From positions 1 through 5,591 of the forward strand of contig JAFYTB010000030.1 in the NCBI GenBank assembly GCA_017559045.1: a stretch of 5,591 nucleotides of DNA, read 5' to 3'. The stretch's first letter is position 1. The number at the start of each line of letters is the position of its first letter. Source of the stretch: Eggerthellaceae bacterium. Its GTDB lineage: Bacteria; Actinomycetota; Coriobacteriia; Coriobacteriales; Eggerthellaceae. The position numbers were made by a program, and so were the translations under genes. This document shows positions 4,502 through 5,591 of the stretch, piece after piece. The notes beneath the pieces were generated by a model. The model did no database searches and was not told the origin of the DNA. It worked only from the letters and a program-made list of their open reading frames with translations.

Positions 4502-5353
4502 ATGCAGTACTCGATCGTCGTCGACTCCTCGGCCGATCTCGTCACACCCGATCAGCTCGGCCTTGAAAATAGCTCCATCGGTTTTGGCGTTGCCCCGCTT
4601 ACCATTCAGGCAGGCGACCGCGAATGGCGTGACGTCATCACCAGCGATATCGCCGAAATGGTCGACTTCTTGGCCTCCTACCACGGCAAGTCCGGCACCG
4701 CATGCCCCAGCACGGGTGACTGGATCACCGCATTCAATAACGCCCGCGAGGTCTTCGGCGTCGCCATCACCAGCCACCTTTCCGGCAGCTACAACTCGGC
4801 AATCGTCGCCAAGCAGCAGTACGAGGCCGACAACCCCGGCGCACGCGTTCACATCGTCGACTCGCTGTCCACCGGTCCCCAGATGTGGCTCATCGCCGAG
4901 AAGCTGAAGGAGCTCATCATGGAGGGCCTGCCCTTCGAGAAGATCCGTGACGAGATCGAGGCTTATCGCGACAGCACCGAGCTCGTCTTCTCGCTTGAGT
5001 CTCTCAACAATCTGGCAAACAACGGCCGCGTGAATCCCGCCGTGGCAAAGATCGCTGGCATGCTGGGAATCCGCGTGGTCGGAAGCGCCGAGAACGGCGA
5101 GCTTGACCCGCGCAACAAGGTTCGCGGCGAGCGCAAGGCCCTGAGCACCATCCTCAAGGAGATCACCGCAAAGGGCTACGCAGGCGGCAAGATCCGTATT
5201 GCGCACGTGTTCAACGAGGAGGCAGCTCTTAAGCTGAAGGGCATGATCGAAGAGGCCTTCCCCGCTGCTCAGGTGAAGATGAACGCAACGCGCGGCCTCG
5301 ACAGCTTCTACGCCGAGCGCGGCGGTCTGCTGATCGGCTTCGAAACGAAGTAA
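4502..5353 (+). CDS. DegV-family fatty-acid-binding protein
   Basis: DegV/FakB proteins bind a fatty acid and present it to the kinase FakA for phosphorylation, feeding acyl-phosphate into membrane lipid synthesis. The protein is 283 residues, a normal length for the family (about 280-290). The N-terminal domain begins MQYSIVVDSSADL, the usual V-DS(S/T)-DL opening. It carries TACPSTGDW at 66-74 and ITSHLSGSYNSA at 89-100, both fatty-acid-site loops of the family, and IVDSLSTGPQM at 118-128. The second domain has LESLNNLANNGRVN at 165-178, corresponding to the LxxLxxxGRI element, and VRGERKAL at 207-214. The C-terminal loop reads AERGGLLIGF (271-280), where a histidine followed by GPG or GEG is more usual. 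The start at 4502 is supported by GGAGG 5 nt upstream. Many genomes carry several DegV paralogues, so the specific acyl preference cannot be read here. Confidence 0.93.
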   Translation: MQYSIVVDSSADLVTPDQLGLENSSIGFGVAPLTIQAGDREWRDVITSDIAEMVDFLASYHGKSGTACPSTGDWITAFNNAREVFGVAITSHLSGSYNSAIVAKQQYEADNPGARVHIVDSLSTGPQMWLIAEKLKELIMEGLPFEKIRDEIEAYRDSTELVFSLESLNNLANNGRVNPAVAKIAGMLGIRVVGSAENGELDPRNKVRGERKALSTILKEITAKGYAGGKIRIAHVFNEEAALKLKGMIEEAFPAAQVKMNATRGLDSFYAERGGLLIGFETK

Positions 5354-5440
5354 CGTCACGAGCCGTAAGGACGCCGAAAAACACCCAGGCGCGAATCGCC
5401 CACAAGCGCCAAGTGACACCCAGGTGCGAAGTAACGTCAG
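5346..5440 (+). repeat. 35-bp tandem repeat plus copied stop-codon flank downstream of degV
   Basis: Units 5371-5405 and 5406-5440 share ACACCCAGG(C/T)GCGAA in register (period 35). Each can form a CGCC/GGYG stem (5372-5375 with 5388-5391; 5407-5410 with 5423-5426); the single change in the stem, C5390 to T5425, turns a G-C pair into G-U. The 13 bp CGAAGTAACGTCA spanning the degV stop codon (5346-5358) recurs exactly at 5427-5439, 81 bp on. The array sits between the stop codon and the terminator. Confidence 0.7.
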
Positions 5441-5456
5441 GCAAACCATGTAAACG

Positions 5457-5480
5457 AAAAGCCCGCATATGCGGGCTTTT
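5457..5480 (+). terminator. Perfect-palindrome intrinsic terminator of degV
   Basis: AAAAGCCCGCAT (5457-5468) is followed directly by its exact reverse complement (5469-5480), ending in TTTT and then CTTGT. The GC-rich stem with a T-run is a classic Rho-independent terminator. Because it is fully symmetric it could also stop leftward transcription from a gene beyond the window. Confidence 0.9.
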
Positions 5481-5509
5481 CTTGTGCCTAAATCAAGGTT
5501 GTAAAAGTT

Positions 5510-5571
5510 AAGGTCGCAGGACAGCAGCACCCCACCAGTCAAGGTCACAGAACGGCGACACCCCCGCCAAC
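5510..5571. repeat. 31-bp tandem repeat pair beyond the degV terminator
   Basis: AAGGTC(G/A)CAG(G/A)AC starts at 5510 and again at 5541, and both units continue into a C-rich part with CACCCC or CACCCCC. AAGGTTGTAAAAG at 5495 may be a further decayed copy. No open reading frame of note covers it. It runs to near the window edge, so its full extent and the gene it belongs to are not visible. Confidence 0.5.
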
Positions 5572-5591
5572 GCTCCCCTAGAGCGTCCCCC

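Noticed and set aside
4342..4545. 68-codon upstream extension of the DUF1836 gene
   Set aside because: It would run across the divergent promoter region and both inverted repeats, and overlap the start of degV. Family similarity starts only after the ATG at 4341.
4484..5548. Minus-strand reading frame of 354 codons opposite degV
   Set aside because: It runs through the degV terminator and repeats, is antisense to a well-supported gene, and its protein is low in recognisable features.

Overview
The window holds five complete protein genes and the start of a sixth. Base composition looks to be in the high 50s % GC, by eye. The gene set, together with -10 boxes lying almost directly on start codons (leaderless-style promoters), points to an anaerobic actinobacterium of the class Coriobacteriia, perhaps Eggerthellaceae. 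This assignment is an inference from gene content and style; no 16S rRNA or other taxonomic marker is present.

Layout. Five genes run leftward (minus strand). At the left edge (1-106) is the N-terminal S4 domain of a TlyA-type rRNA methyltransferase with a probable leaderless promoter. Next (177-680) is a small five-helix membrane protein whose first four helices each carry a histidine, like the diheme cytochrome b anchor of succinate dehydrogenase/fumarate reductase, but with no Sdh/Frd flavoprotein or iron-sulfur gene in view. Then come asd (998-2047) and lysC (2270-3547), read in the order lysC then asd. These are the first two steps of the aspartate pathway to lysine/diaminopimelate, threonine and methionine. 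lysC contains a strong internal Shine-Dalgarno and ATG that would yield a separate regulatory (beta) subunit. A DUF1836 helix-turn-helix protein (3808-4341) is transcribed divergently from a DegV-family fatty-acid-binding protein (4502-5353, plus strand), which ends with a strong intrinsic terminator. The shared spacer between these two holds a promoter for each gene and two short perfect inverted repeats.

Most unusual feature. Nearly every intergenic space contains a diverged tandem array with a unit near 31-35 bp (or half that, about 17 bp). Arrays lie directly downstream of the stop codons of asd, lysC, the DUF1836 gene and degV, and another begins past the degV terminator. Each array has its own sequence. 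Three reach or copy the stop-codon flank of the gene they follow: the DUF1836 C-terminal tail plus its stop occurs three times. In the asd array two units differ by a compensatory base-pair change in a predicted hairpin, and the degV units differ by a pairing-compatible change. A separate 21-bp (7-codon) triplication covers the start codon of the membrane-protein gene, with a stop codon inside the middle unit. Together these suggest a lineage-specific process that makes or keeps short tandem duplications at gene edges, possibly giving structured 3' UTRs.

Stretches without genes. 681-997 holds the start-codon repeats, a large hairpin terminator and the asd array. 2048-2269 holds the asd leader hairpin and the lysC array. 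3548-3807 holds a weak lysC promoter and the DUF1836 array. 4342-4501 is the divergent promoter region. 5354-5591 holds the degV array, its terminator and a further repeat pair.
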